A stretch of DNA of 64,000 bases from contig NZ_FUZZ01000005.1 of the NCBI RefSeq assembly GCF_900168065.1, positions 496,001 through 560,000 on the forward strand. The letters run 5' to 3'. The notes beneath the pieces were generated by a model, which had not been told where the DNA came from, made no database searches, and saw nothing but the letters and a program-made list of their open reading frames with translations. The position numbers were made by a program, and so were the translations under genes. This DNA comes from Chitinophaga ginsengisegetis (GTDB taxonomy: Bacteria; Bacteroidota; Bacteroidia; Chitinophagales; Chitinophagaceae). This document shows, piece by piece, positions 52,679 to 61,581 of this stretch. Within the stretch, counting starts at the first letter, position 1. The number at the start of each line of letters is the position of its first letter.

Positions 52679-55600
52679 ATGAAACCTATCTTCACACTTC
52701 TGTCAGTACTGTTATTATGCTGCATAATCAGGCAGCCATTGCTTGCACAAACAACGCAGGCGTCGATTTCAGGGATTGTCTCTGATGATACCAAACAACT
52801 GATTCCAGGCGCATCTGTACTGGTGCGCAACGAATCAACCGGCTTTAGCAGCCGTACTATTTCAAACGCCAAAGGAGAGTACCTTATTAAAGAGTTGCCA
52901 CTCGGCGGACCATATACGATCCAGGTAACAGCGATGGGATATGCCGAACAAAAACGCACCGGGTACTCACTCAACCAGGGCGATGTGATCCGCGCCAACT
53001 TCCAGATGCAGACAACCGCGGTAGCCATGAAGGAAATCACGGTGTCGGGCGCAGCGCTCCGCAACAAAACAGAAAACTTTGGTGCAGCCACCACGGTAAC
53101 GGCAAGGGATATTGCCCGCCTGCCGGTGAATGGCCGTAACTTCAGCAGCCTCATAGATCTTTCGCCGCTCAGCAGCGGAAGCAACCTGGCAGGACAGCTC
53201 GGTTCTTCTACCAACATCACCATCGATGGTACCTCCGCAAAGAACCCGACTTCCAGCAGTGGCACCAACACCCGTATCGGCGGCCCATACGCTATTTCAA
53301 TGGAAGCCATCCGGGAATTCAAAGTAGTTACCAACCAGTACGATGTTACCTTTGGCCGCAGCGGTGGCGGTACCATCAGCACGGTAACCAAATCAGGTAC
53401 CAACACTTTTTCTGGTAGCGCTTTCACCTTCGTAAGGGCTGATGCGTTATCCAGCAAATACGACGCCCGCGGTAACAGGCGCCAGAACGACTTCTCTACC
53501 TATCAATACGGCTTCTCTTTAGGCGGCCCTATCATTAAAAATAAACTGCACTTCTTCGTAGCGTGGGATCACCAGGCCGATTCACGCCCCCTGCAACTGG
53601 CGGATATCAAAACACCGGCAGATGAAAAACGGTTCAACGTTACACAGTCGACACTGGATACTTACCTCGGTATTGCACGCGGCAAATACGGCGTAGCCTC
53701 CACGCCGCAGTTCGGATCTTTCAACAAGAAACGCGGCACAGATGCGGCTTTTGCGCGTATCGACTGGCAGCTCAACGAACGGAACCTCCTCACCATCCGC
53801 GATAACTATGTAAACGACCGCGCACCGCTGGGCCGTGATGATAACACCGCCATCAATCTCTACGAAGTATATGCAGATGCGCATGCCATCAACAACAGCT
53901 TGCTGGCTACCCTGCGTACCGTAGTGAATCCCAGGATTACGAATGAGCTGAAACTGCAACACCTGTATACTTTTGAAGAGAGTTCACCCGGCAGCCAGCT
54001 GCCTGCACAGAATATTCCCCGCGCTATCGTGGAAAGAGTGGAGTCCAGCATTGACAATAAATCCGTGTTTACCTCCATCCAGCTCGGCGGACAACGTTAC
54101 TCGCCGGAACACTTCTACAATAACGTATTCCAGCTGGTAGACAATCTTTATTACAATACCAATAAAGCAAACTATACTTTTGGCGCCGATGTGATGTACA
54201 GTCATATGAACTCACTGTATGGCAGTGAAATGAACGGCCGTTTTTATTTCACCGGTATGGATAATTTCAATAACCTGAAACCTTACCGTTATGCCCGCGA
54301 AGTAGCACTGGCAGATGATCCCAGCGTGAACCAGAATATTCTCAGCGGCGCCTTATACGCGCAGATGCAAACCTACCTGTTCCCCGGTTTTGAAATGATC
54401 GCCGGTCTCCGTGCCGATTATACCACTTACCTGAACAAACCCAACTTCAATCAAACCGTGTATGACGAGCTGGGACTGAGCACTGATAACTCGCTGAAAA
54501 CTTTCCAGCTGCAGCCACGTATCCAGTTCAACTGGGACATCAAAGAAAAGCATACAGATTACCTGCGCTTCGGTGCGGCCATCTTCGGATCAGACATAAA
54601 CAACTATGCCATGATCAACAACATGCTGTTTGATGGTACAAAAGTACTTACTGTGGATATACAGGGCGCCGGTGTACCCGTTCCCGATTTCCCGGCATAC
54701 CGCAAAGATCCGTCTACCGCACCGGGTAAGGAAATGTTCGATAAGCTCGGACTGCCACGCCAGGGTACCATTAACATGAATGGTAAAGATGCCAGGATCC
54801 CGGTTGTGTACAAAGCGAACATCTCCTATAATCACCTGTTCTCCGACCGCTTTAAAATGGGCGTGACTTTCTTCACCACTATTGCGCGTCACAACTATAT
54901 GTATGTAGATCGTAACATGGCGGATCAGCCTTTCTTCCGTTTGTCGAATGAAGGTAACCGCGGCGTATATGTGCCTGCATCTACGATCAACGTAACCAAT
55001 GGCGCTACCGACTGGACCAAAGGCCGTAAGAGTACCAATGTAGGCCGTGTGCTGGAACTGAACAGCGATGGTAAAGTGAACCAGTTTGCATTTGTAGTAG
55101 ATGGTACTTTCCGTTATTTCAGAGATGGGGAAGTTTCTGTTAGCTACACCTGGAACGATGCAAAAGATAATACCTCTTATAACGGCGACGTAGCCAACAC
55201 GGCTACTTTGTCGCTGATGGTAAAAGACGATCCGCGTAATCTCAGCACTATGAGCTATTCCGATAACCAGTTCCGTCATAAGGTAGTAGTATACGGTACA
55301 CTGCCCACCTTCTGGGGAATTAATGTAGGTGTGCGTTATTCCGGTATAGGCGGTACACGTTATTCACTGGCTGTAGGCGGTAACGTAAATGGCGACTTCG
55401 TAAACTCAAACGATCTGGCCTATGTATTTGACGTGAACAATGCCAATGTGCCGCAGAAGATCCGTACCGATCTCCAGGCGATTTTGGATAATCCTTTAGC
55501 CGATGAAAGCGTGAAAGATTACATTCGCAGAAGCAGTGGAAAAGTAGCAGAAAGAAATGGTGGTGTAAATGGTTTCTATGGTGTATGGGATCTGAGGATC

Positions 55601-55846
55601 GCTAAAAAGATCCGGTTTGGTAAGAAGCAGTACCTGGAGCCATCTGCCGATTTCTTTAACCTCGCCAATATGTTTAACAAAGAATGGGGTACCAGTAAAT
55701 TACTGGGCAAACAGAATATTTATTCTTTAGGTGGTTTCGATCCTGTTACCTCCACTTATAAATATAACGTGAACGTGAACTCAGGTGTAGTAGTGCCTGG
55801 CGGTAACCCGTGGCAGATTCAGCTGGGTCTTCGTTACGGTTTTTAA
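52679..55846 (+). CDS. Oar-like TonB-dependent receptor with carboxypeptidase-regulatory domain
   Basis: 1055 residues. A signal peptide (LLSVLLLCCIIRQPLLAQ) is followed by a CarboxypepD_reg domain (ASISGIVSDDTKQLIPGASV, GEYLIKELPLGGPYTIQVTA), a plug (ITVSGAALRNKTENFGAATT, VNGRNFSSLIDLSPLSSGSN), the segment IREFKVVTNQYDVTFGRSGG and a large beta-barrel ending in WQIQLGLRYGF. This is the Oar/TonB_dep_Rec_2 type, without an STN domain and without a SusD neighbour. Such proteins export or import peptides and proteins (for example Oar in Myxococcus). The cargo here is unknown. Confidence 0.92.
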   Translation: MKPIFTLLSVLLLCCIIRQPLLAQTTQASISGIVSDDTKQLIPGASVLVRNESTGFSSRTISNAKGEYLIKELPLGGPYTIQVTAMGYAEQKRTGYSLNQGDVIRANFQMQTTAVAMKEITVSGAALRNKTENFGAATTVTARDIARLPVNGRNFSSLIDLSPLSSGSNLAGQLGSSTNITIDGTSAKNPTSSSGTNTRIGGPYAISMEAIREFKVVTNQYDVTFGRSGGGTISTVTKSGTNTFSGSAFTFVRADALSSKYDARGNRRQNDFSTYQYGFSLGGPIIKNKLHFFVAWDHQADSRPLQLADIKTPADEKRFNVTQSTLDTYLGIARGKYGVASTPQFGSFNKKRGTDAAFARIDWQLNERNLLTIRDNYVNDRAPLGRDDNTAINLYEVYADAHAINNSLLATLRTVVNPRITNELKLQHLYTFEESSPGSQLPAQNIPRAIVERVESSIDNKSVFTSIQLGGQRYSPEHFYNNVFQLVDNLYYNTNKANYTFGADVMYSHMNSLYGSEMNGRFYFTGMDNFNNLKPYRYAREVALADDPSVNQNILSGALYAQMQTYLFPGFEMIAGLRADYTTYLNKPNFNQTVYDELGLSTDNSLKTFQLQPRIQFNWDIKEKHTDYLRFGAAIFGSDINNYAMINNMLFDGTKVLTVDIQGAGVPVPDFPAYRKDPSTAPGKEMFDKLGLPRQGTINMNGKDARIPVVYKANISYNHLFSDRFKMGVTFFTTIARHNYMYVDRNMADQPFFRLSNEGNRGVYVPASTINVTNGATDWTKGRKSTNVGRVLELNSDGKVNQFAFVVDGTFRYFRDGEVSVSYTWNDAKDNTSYNGDVANTATLSLMVKDDPRNLSTMSYSDNQFRHKVVVYGTLPTFWGINVGVRYSGIGGTRYSLAVGGNVNGDFVNSNDLAYVFDVNNANVPQKIRTDLQAILDNPLADESVKDYIRRSSGKVAERNGGVNGFYGVWDLRIAKKIRFGKKQYLEPSADFFNLANMFNKEWGTSKLLGKQNIYSLGGFDPVTSTYKYNVNVNSGVVVPGGNPWQIQLGLRYGF

Positions 55847-55887
55847 TAAAAACGGGTGAAAGCGAAATAACTGTTTGAAAACAATAC

Positions 55888-55922
55888 AAAGGGGGATCGC
55901 CGTTACAGGCTGGTCCCCCTTT
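55888..55922 (+). terminator. Hairpin terminator after the Oar-like gene
   Basis: AAAGGGGGA (55888-55896) pairs exactly with TCCCCCTTT (55914-55922) around a 17-nt loop. It lies 42 bp past the stop and ends in a short T-run. Confidence 0.7.
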
Positions 55923-55957
55923 CTACTTGGATTACTGGCAGGAGAATTAATTATCGT

Positions 55958-55965
55958 TAAATTTG
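55958..55965 (+). promoter_or_regulatory. Predicted -7 promoter element for the Crp/Fnr gene
   Basis: TAAATTTG matches TAnnTTTG exactly, 21 bp before ATG 55987. No -33 element at standard spacing was found. Confidence 0.45.
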
Positions 55966-55986
55966 CCTGATTGATATTGAATATTT

Positions 55987-56592
55987 ATGAAACAGGATTT
56001 ATCAGAGATTTCTCTGGCCCCACTATTAAAGTATTTCAATGATCTTATTCCGCTGAACAGTATGGAAAGGGAGCTCATTGTAGCCAGGTTTCAGCCCCGT
56101 CTGTATCGCAAAAGACAATATGTGCACCAGGAAGGCGATATTTGTTCGCAACTCAGCTTCGTAATACGTGGTTGCCTCCGGATGTATAAAGTAGATGAAA
56201 AGGGAAACACGCATATTTTACAGTTTGCAGCGGAAAACAAGTGGATCAACGATCTTGGAAGCTTCCACAGCAGAAAAGCCTCAGAATTAAACATAGATGC
56301 CCTGGAAGATACAATGGTTTTGCAGATCAGTTACGATAACCTTATTTCACTTTATATAGAGGCTCCGAAATTTGATCGTATTTTCAGAGTTTTGACTGAG
56401 AACAGTTTTATTACCCTTCAGAAGAGACTGCTGCAAAACCTCAGTTCCTCTGCAGAAGATCACTACAACTCGTTTTTAGAGGTTTACCCCGATTTGTCTA
56501 ACCGCCTTCCCCAGACCCAGATAGCATCCTTTTTGGGTATTACGCCCGAGTTCCTGAGCCGTTTGCGTAGCAAGCGCACAAAGGACTCTTAA
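55987..56592 (+). CDS. Crp/Fnr-family transcriptional regulator
   Basis: 201 residues. The N-terminal cyclic-nucleotide-binding-like beta-roll reads LIVARFQPRLYRKRQYVHQE, ICSQLSFVIRGCLRMYKVDE and HILQFAAENKWINDLGSFHS. The C-terminal winged HTH is LSNRLPQTQIASFLGITPEF with LSRLRSKR. The cAMP phosphate-binding Arg-Ala motif is not apparent, as is usual for Bacteroidota members. The F420-reductase-like and SnoaL genes start 90 bp downstream behind their own promoter and are possible targets. Confidence 0.9.
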   Translation: MKQDLSEISLAPLLKYFNDLIPLNSMERELIVARFQPRLYRKRQYVHQEGDICSQLSFVIRGCLRMYKVDEKGNTHILQFAAENKWINDLGSFHSRKASELNIDALEDTMVLQISYDNLISLYIEAPKFDRIFRVLTENSFITLQKRLLQNLSSSAEDHYNSFLEVYPDLSNRLPQTQIASFLGITPEFLSRLRSKRTKDS

Positions 56593-56624
56593 ACCAGATC
56601 AATATTTTTTCTTGATGTAGTTTA

Positions 56625-56655
56625 TTGGCCTGCAGATAGACGTTGCTGAACTTTG
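56625..56655 (+). promoter_or_regulatory. Predicted promoter for the F420-reductase-like gene
   Basis: A -33 TTG (56625-56627), 20 bp, then GAACTTTG (56648-56655), one base from TAnnTTTG. It is the only site in the window where both Bacteroidota promoter elements stand at the expected spacing. Confidence 0.42.
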
Positions 56656-56682
56656 TGCTATCAAATTCTAAAAAGAGATAGT

Positions 56683-57330
56683 ATGAAAACAACTTCGAAA
56701 GTGGCCATCATAGGTATGGGAAACATAGGACAGGTAGTTGCCGCAAACCTGGCTAAAGCTGGCCGCCCCTTTATTGCAGCCGACAGGAATGTTGACAAGG
56801 CAAAAGAACTTGCCGGAAAATGGGGCGCATCAGCTCAGGCAGGGGATATTCATTATGCAGTGAAAGAAGCGGGTATTGTGGTGCTAGCCATTCCATTTGG
56901 CGCGATTGCTGATTTTATAAATCAATATGCTGCCGATCTGGAAGGTAAGATTATTGTGGACCCATCCAATCCAATTGCTCCGGATGAAAAAGGCGGGTTC
57001 AAAAAAATCATCGCTGAAAACCAATCTGCCGGCGCAATAAACGCAGCGGCTTTACCGAAAAATACCTGGCTGGCAAAAGCATTGGGAACATTAGGCGCCG
57101 GTTCGCTGGCAAACGCTGCGTTTCAAACGCCGGAAAGGGCCATACTGTTCTATGCAACAGATGATACAAGCATTAATGCCGATGTGGAGCAGTTGATCAT
57201 CGATAATGGTTTCGAACCGGTACGTATTGGCGGACTTGACAAATCCATCAGGATCGAGGTATTTGGGGATCTTCACGAATTTGGTGCGTTGGGTAAAACG
57301 GTTACATTAAAGGAGGTAAAAAACATATAG
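56683..57330 (+). CDS. NADPH-dependent F420-reductase-like NAD(P)-binding protein
   Basis: 215 residues from ATG 56683 (MKTTSKVAIIGMGNIGQVVA); a TTG at 56653 is less likely. The Rossmann motif IGMGNIGQVVAANLAKAG is followed by FIAADRNVDKAKELAGKWGA, GIVVLAIPFGAIADFI and IIVDPSNPIAPDEKGG, as in the F420_oxidored family. Bacteroidota usually lack coenzyme F420, so the partner may be another flavin or substrate. The stop is immediately followed by the SnoaL gene (1 bp), which indicates an operon. Confidence 0.87.
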   Translation: MKTTSKVAIIGMGNIGQVVAANLAKAGRPFIAADRNVDKAKELAGKWGASAQAGDIHYAVKEAGIVVLAIPFGAIADFINQYAADLEGKIIVDPSNPIAPDEKGGFKKIIAENQSAGAINAAALPKNTWLAKALGTLGAGSLANAAFQTPERAILFYATDDTSINADVEQLIIDNGFEPVRIGGLDKSIRIEVFGDLHEFGALGKTVTLKEVKNI

Positions 57331-57331
57331 T

Positions 57332-57754
57332 ATGGCAAGGGAAGAAAAAATACAATTGATGAACCGGTTTGTGGAATTTATAAATACAGCAAACCCTCAA
57401 CTGGCAGATGAATTGATTAGCCCTGATGCGGTCTTTCATGTACCTGGTAACCCTGAGCCTATGCGTGGTCCGGAAGGTTATCTGGCGATTATTGGTATGA
57501 TGCGTAGCGGGTTTCCCGATATTCAATGGAGCCCCGACGACGTCGTTATCGATAATGATAGGGTAGCAGTACGTTTCACGATGAAGGGAACTCATAAAAA
57601 CATATTCTTTGGGATTGCTGCAACGGAAAGGTCAATTGAGATAAAAGCAATGAACTTTTACTATTTTAAAGAAGGACAGATTATTGAGGAGCATGGTATG
57701 CCGGATATGTTTGGGCTGTTGCTTCAGCTGGGAGCAGTGATAAACGCCGGGTGA
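57332..57754 (+). CDS. SnoaL-like ester cyclase-family protein
   Basis: 140 residues with the NTF2-like SnoaL pattern: MNRFVEFINTANPQLADELI, SPDAVFHVPGNPEPMRGPEG, IQWSPDDVVIDNDRVAVRFT and EIKAMNFYYFKEGQIIEEHG. It lies 1 bp after the F420-reductase-like gene. Polyketide cyclases of this fold catalyse aldol cyclisation, but most stress-associated members have no known substrate. Confidence 0.87.
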   Translation: MAREEKIQLMNRFVEFINTANPQLADELISPDAVFHVPGNPEPMRGPEGYLAIIGMMRSGFPDIQWSPDDVVIDNDRVAVRFTMKGTHKNIFFGIAATERSIEIKAMNFYYFKEGQIIEEHGMPDMFGLLLQLGAVINAG

Positions 57755-57831
57755 ATCTTACAGGAATGAGGCTTTTGGCAGCTTTATGCAACAGGCCTCC
57801 GGATTTATGCACCGGAAAAGCTGCAAAGAAT

Positions 57832-57869
57832 AAAAACAGGGTGCGGTATTATTACCGTACCCTGTTTTT
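57832..57869. terminator. Bidirectional terminator between convergent genes
   Basis: A 17-bp stem (57832-57848 with 57853-57869, one G-T pair) and a 4-nt loop, with A-run and T-run arms. It sits between the SnoaL gene (+) and the metalloprotease gene (-) and should stop transcription from both sides. Confidence 0.85.
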
Positions 57870-57888
57870 ATTTTTTAGAAAGAACTGA

Positions 57889-59457
57889 TTACCATGCGCC
57901 CAATTCCGACAGCACCGCATAATGGGAGCCCGAATAATTAGAAGCCGTTACAATCTTGATATATTTTGCAGAAATAGTAACTCCGAAAGAGATATACTGC
58001 TTACTGTTTACATTCGTCAGCGTATAATTCCCCCTCGATGTATACGTTACATTATCGGTACTGGTGAACACCGAAATATCTTTTAATGAACCATTCAGGT
58101 TTGCCCGTTGCAGGAATGCCAGTCCCTGTATAGATTTTATCCCATTCATATTTACGATCACCGTATGCGGATGCGCGGGTTGTACCGTTTTCCACTGCGT
58201 GTGCCATACCGTTGCCTGGTCGTTGTCCAGCAGGTTGGTGGCGGGGCCGTCGTCTTCCTGGCTGCTTACAGATGTGATACTCCAGGAAGATTTGTTCAGT
58301 TCATCTTTGGTGCTGATATCCAGTACGGGTTCATTGTTTACAAAAGTATACGGGTAAGAGATTTCTGTAGAAGAACCATTGGTATACAGGAAACGGATAC
58401 GCAGGGCGTAGTTGCCTGTCTTCTTATGAAATTCACTGATGGGCATACTCAGCTGGAAACTATCGCCGGAGGGCGCAGCCACCCAGGGCACGGCATCATA
58501 ATCATTTCCTCCTTCCGGATCATTATATACGTTTACATTGTTCACCGTTTGTGTGGAAGAGAACTTCACTTTCAGCTCAATGTTGCCGCCGGTATAGCTG
58601 GCTTTGATGATATTGATAGTAGTGTTTCCTCCGCCGTAAATGCCGGTGGCGGTGCTGGTGCGGAATACCTGTGAGTTGTTGAGGATAGCGGCGCTGGCGG
58701 CAGTAAGAAAGGTAGGGCTTTTGCCGTAGGTGTAGTTGCCGCTGCCCATGAGTGCGGTGCCTTTGGCCGGATCTGCGGCTTCGGATACTTTTTCTTTGTT
58801 ATGTGGCAGGTTAAGGCCGTGCCCCAATTCGTGCATGAGGCCACCGATCCATTTGGTAGCGCGGTTGCCCAGCGTGGTATTCTGACCGAGATAGCTGGTA
58901 TCCATTTCGGCATAGTCCAGTGCAAAGCACCACCGGCCCAAACCATAGAAGGGCACGCCGCCGGGATCGCCATCAGAAGCATAGGTGCTGGCGGGCATAA
59001 TAACCAACGTGTGTTCACTGTGCTTATCTGCCGGATGTGCGGCAAACCAGGTGTTCAGTTCACCGATGGCAGTGTTGCCGCCTCCTTCATAGGGATAGCC
59101 GGTTTTTGGCAGTGCGCCTTTTACTACCGTGATCTTTACTTTACCGGTGGAGTCCAGTGGCAGTCCGAAGGAGCGGTCGCCATAGCCGTAGTAGTTCATC
59201 CACTTTCCGTAGAAGCGTTGCCCCTGTTGTAAAATGCCGTTTAGCCGTGCCCGGTAGTTCACGATGGTGTCGCCATCGGAAGGCACAAAGTAAACAACGT
59301 TTAAGGCGTAGGCGCTGGGTACAAAGTTTTGCAGGCCGGATTTGGTTTTATCTGTTACGGGCTGCAACTCCCCGCCGGGGGATCGTTTACAGGCCATAAA
59401 AAGGGTAGGCAGCAATAGCATACCTGCTAACAGGGAATGAAGGTTTTTCCTTTTCAT
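57889..59457 (-). CDS. Metzincin-like metalloprotease lipoprotein with discoidin domain
   Basis: 522 residues. Signal and lipobox: LLLPTLFMAC (Cys23). The protease part has the zinc motif HELGHGLNLPH at 209-219, which is HExxHxxNxxH, with Asn where metzincins usually have Gly. Upstream segments include LVIMPASTYASDGDPGGVPF and ALDYAEMDTSYLG. A middle beta-sandwich is followed by a C-terminal F5/8 type C (discoidin) domain of about 140 residues (SSQEDDGPATNLLDNDQATV, WHTQWKTVQPAHPHTVIVNM). It should be anchored at the cell surface and bind carbohydrate while cutting protein or glycoprotein. Confidence 0.85.
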   Translation of the reverse strand: MKRKNLHSLLAGMLLLPTLFMACKRSPGGELQPVTDKTKSGLQNFVPSAYALNVVYFVPSDGDTIVNYRARLNGILQQGQRFYGKWMNYYGYGDRSFGLPLDSTGKVKITVVKGALPKTGYPYEGGGNTAIGELNTWFAAHPADKHSEHTLVIMPASTYASDGDPGGVPFYGLGRWCFALDYAEMDTSYLGQNTTLGNRATKWIGGLMHELGHGLNLPHNKEKVSEAADPAKGTALMGSGNYTYGKSPTFLTAASAAILNNSQVFRTSTATGIYGGGNTTINIIKASYTGGNIELKVKFSSTQTVNNVNVYNDPEGGNDYDAVPWVAAPSGDSFQLSMPISEFHKKTGNYALRIRFLYTNGSSTEISYPYTFVNNEPVLDISTKDELNKSSWSITSVSSQEDDGPATNLLDNDQATVWHTQWKTVQPAHPHTVIVNMNGIKSIQGLAFLQRANLNGSLKDISVFTSTDNVTYTSRGNYTLTNVNSKQYISFGVTISAKYIKIVTASNYSGSHYAVLSELGAW

Positions 59458-59725
59458 TGTTCGGATTTATTGATTAACAAAGACAGTAAGAATCGACAGA
59501 TTTTGGTTTACGGTTTTCCAGGTTACGCAGTTGGCGTTTCACATATTCAGGTAAACTAAATTAAGTAATTGTTTCAGAAAGCAAAAAAAAATAATAATAT
59601 TAGGTAAATGGCTTGGGAGATGACTGTAAGATCAAGCCCCGCTCCAACATTAGTTGTAATATTCCCCCCTTTCTTCCGGATATGAAATATTTATCGCAAA
59701 TTGGTCCCCGTAAATAATAATAACT

Positions 59726-60781
59726 ATGTTCAAGTACCTGTACCTGTCAGGGTTGCTGTTGGCAGCCCTGGGTTTGTATGCAACCCCGGCTATCCCCAAA
59801 GCCGCTCCCATTGAAGATTCAACGGAGCTTTACCAGAAAGAGCTTGATAATTATGTTGACTCTGTAAACAAATCTTTTAAGTATGAGAAAGGCACTATCC
59901 TGTTGCCGGGTGGGAAAGTAGAAATTAATGTACCTGCTGGTTTTAAGTTCCTGAACAAGGAAAAAAGCCAGTATGTGCTCACCACGCTCTGGGGCAATCC
60001 GCCGGAAAATGCCAATAATACGCTGGGAATGATTTTTCCGGAAAACTCTGATCCGTTTGCGGACAGCAGTTATGCTTTTATCATCGAATTTGAGGACATC
60101 GGCTATGTAAAAGATGACGACGCTGAAAAGATTGACTACAATGAAATGATGAAAGGAATGCAGGAAGGAGAGAAGGAAACCAATGAAGAACGCGCCAAAC
60201 AGGGCTACGCCGGCATCCATCTGATTGGATGGGCGCAGCAGCCTTTCTACGATAAAAAAAATAAAGTACTGCACTGGGCAAAGGAAATCCGTTTCGATGA
60301 CCAGGAAGGCGGTCATACGCTGAATTACGAGATCCGTATCCTGGGGCGTCATGGTGTATTGTCGCTGAATGCTGTTTGTAAGATGAGTGAACTCCCGGTG
60401 GTAAAGGCGGATATCAGCAAAGTGTTACACATGGCCACTTTCACACAGGGCAACACCTATTTCGATTTTGATCCGAAAGTGGATAACGTGGCGGCATGGT
60501 CTATCGGCGGCCTCGTAGCGGGTAAATTGCTGGCAAAAGTTGGGTTCTTTGCTATCCTGTTAAAGTACCTGGCGGCCGGATGGAAGTTTATTGCTATCGG
60601 GTTTGTGGCGCTTATCGGTTTTTTCAGACGGATGTTCAGCCGGAAGAAAGAAGAGAAGGAAAGTGTTGTTTTTAATACGGTTACAGATGATCATACAGCA
60701 CCAGATGATGCCGGAGAGCAGGTGGCTGACACTCCGGCTGATGCTACGCCAGCGGATAATAATCCGGGAGATAAATCGTGA
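59726..60781 (+). CDS. DUF2167 membrane protein
   Basis: 351 residues. A signal peptide (LYLSGLLLAALGLYATPAIP) is followed by the extracytoplasmic DUF2167 domain with ILLPGGKVEINVPAGFKFLN, YVLTTLWGNPPENANNTLGM, FIIEFEDIGYVKDDDAEKID and HLIGWAQQPFYDKKNKVLHW. C-terminal membrane helices cover WSIGGLVAGKLLAKVGFFAI and LAAGWKFIAIGFVALIGFF. A cytoplasmic acidic tail ends the protein. The family is found across Gram-negative bacteria and its function is not established. Confidence 0.88.
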   Translation: MFKYLYLSGLLLAALGLYATPAIPKAAPIEDSTELYQKELDNYVDSVNKSFKYEKGTILLPGGKVEINVPAGFKFLNKEKSQYVLTTLWGNPPENANNTLGMIFPENSDPFADSSYAFIIEFEDIGYVKDDDAEKIDYNEMMKGMQEGEKETNEERAKQGYAGIHLIGWAQQPFYDKKNKVLHWAKEIRFDDQEGGHTLNYEIRILGRHGVLSLNAVCKMSELPVVKADISKVLHMATFTQGNTYFDFDPKVDNVAAWSIGGLVAGKLLAKVGFFAILLKYLAAGWKFIAIGFVALIGFFRRMFSRKKEEKESVVFNTVTDDHTAPDDAGEQVADTPADATPADNNPGDKS

Positions 60782-60807
60782 TTAATATCATCATAAGCAT
60801 AAATGAG

Positions 60808-60836
60808 AAGGCCTGCATCATACGCAGGCCTTTTTT
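60808..60836 (+). terminator. Rho-independent terminator after the DUF2167 gene
   Basis: AAGGCCTGC (60808-60816), loop ATCATAC, GCAGGCCTT (60824-60832), continuing into a run of six T in total. It is a perfect 9-bp stem, 26 bp past the stop. Confidence 0.88.
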
Positions 60837-60970
60837 AATGCCCAATGCCCACTGGCAGGCGCAAATATTGTTTTCCTGGTTTTTTCGGAATAAATGTCTT
60901 ATTTTTTCCGGTGAGATGCCATTATCTATGGTTTCCGGATTGTCAGAATTGATCACGAAAGGTATATTTT

Positions 60971-61501
60971 ATGTCAACGCCATCCGAAGCACTGGAGCCA
61001 GCCATACTTTTCAAAACTTACTATACCAGGCTTTGCTACTTTGCCTTTCAGTTTACCGGTGATAAAGACAAAGCCAGGGATATTGCCCAGGAAGCCTTTG
61101 TAAGCTACCTGGGGCAACAGGGGCAGGTGACCGCGCATCCCGTGGCAATCAAAAATTTCCTGTATAGCACCGTGCGTAACGCCTGTTTAAATGCTATCCG
61201 GCATGAAAAAGTAGTGGAGAAATTTGCGGCAGCACAGGAAGGAATGGCTGAAAACGATCCTTCTGTTATATTAACAATGATCCGGTCTGAAGTGATCGGG
61301 GAAATTAACCGCGCACTGGAAACATTGCCGGAAGCCTGCCAGGTGATTATCAGGATGGGCTATATCTCCGGGCTCAAAAACCAGGAAATCGCCGACCAGC
61401 TGAACATCAGCATTAATACCGTTAAAACGCAAAAGAAAAGGGGACTACACCTGTTAAGACAACGTCTTAACCCCGAAATCTACGCCGTGCTATTCCTGTA
61501 A
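60971..61501 (+). CDS. ECF-type RNA polymerase sigma factor
   Basis: 176 residues. Region 2: LLYQALLLCLS is in another frame, and the real product reads FKTYYTRLCYFAFQFTGDKD followed by ARDIAQEAFVSYLGQQGQV. Region 4: INRALETLPEACQVIIRMGY and LKNQEIADQLNISINTVKTQ. It ends in a hydrophobic YAVLFL. It is followed after 80 bp by a FecR gene and then by a SusC gene, the standard trans-envelope signalling order in Bacteroidota. Confidence 0.93.
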   Translation: MSTPSEALEPAILFKTYYTRLCYFAFQFTGDKDKARDIAQEAFVSYLGQQGQVTAHPVAIKNFLYSTVRNACLNAIRHEKVVEKFAAAQEGMAENDPSVILTMIRSEVIGEINRALETLPEACQVIIRMGYISGLKNQEIADQLNISINTVKTQKKRGLHLLRQRLNPEIYAVLFL

Positions 61502-61581
61502 ACCCTTCTCTCAAAAAAAATATTATTATTTCTTTCACCCCTTTTTTCATCCCGCGTTTCTTTACCTGGTAAGCAACCTTT

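Noticed and set aside
52624..53457. 277-codon open frame on the minus strand opposite the Oar-like receptor gene
   Set aside because: It is antisense to well-supported signal, carboxypeptidase-regulatory and plug domains, and its translation is low-complexity Ser/Val/Pro-rich with no recognisable domain. It reflects codon bias of the receptor gene.
54590..55279. 229-codon minus-strand open frame inside the same receptor gene
   Set aside because: It is antisense to the barrel region, without a signal, domain or start context; an artefact of codon use.
58108..58674. 188-codon plus-strand open frame opposite the discoidin protease gene
   Set aside because: It is the complement of the discoidin region and has no domain pattern of its own.
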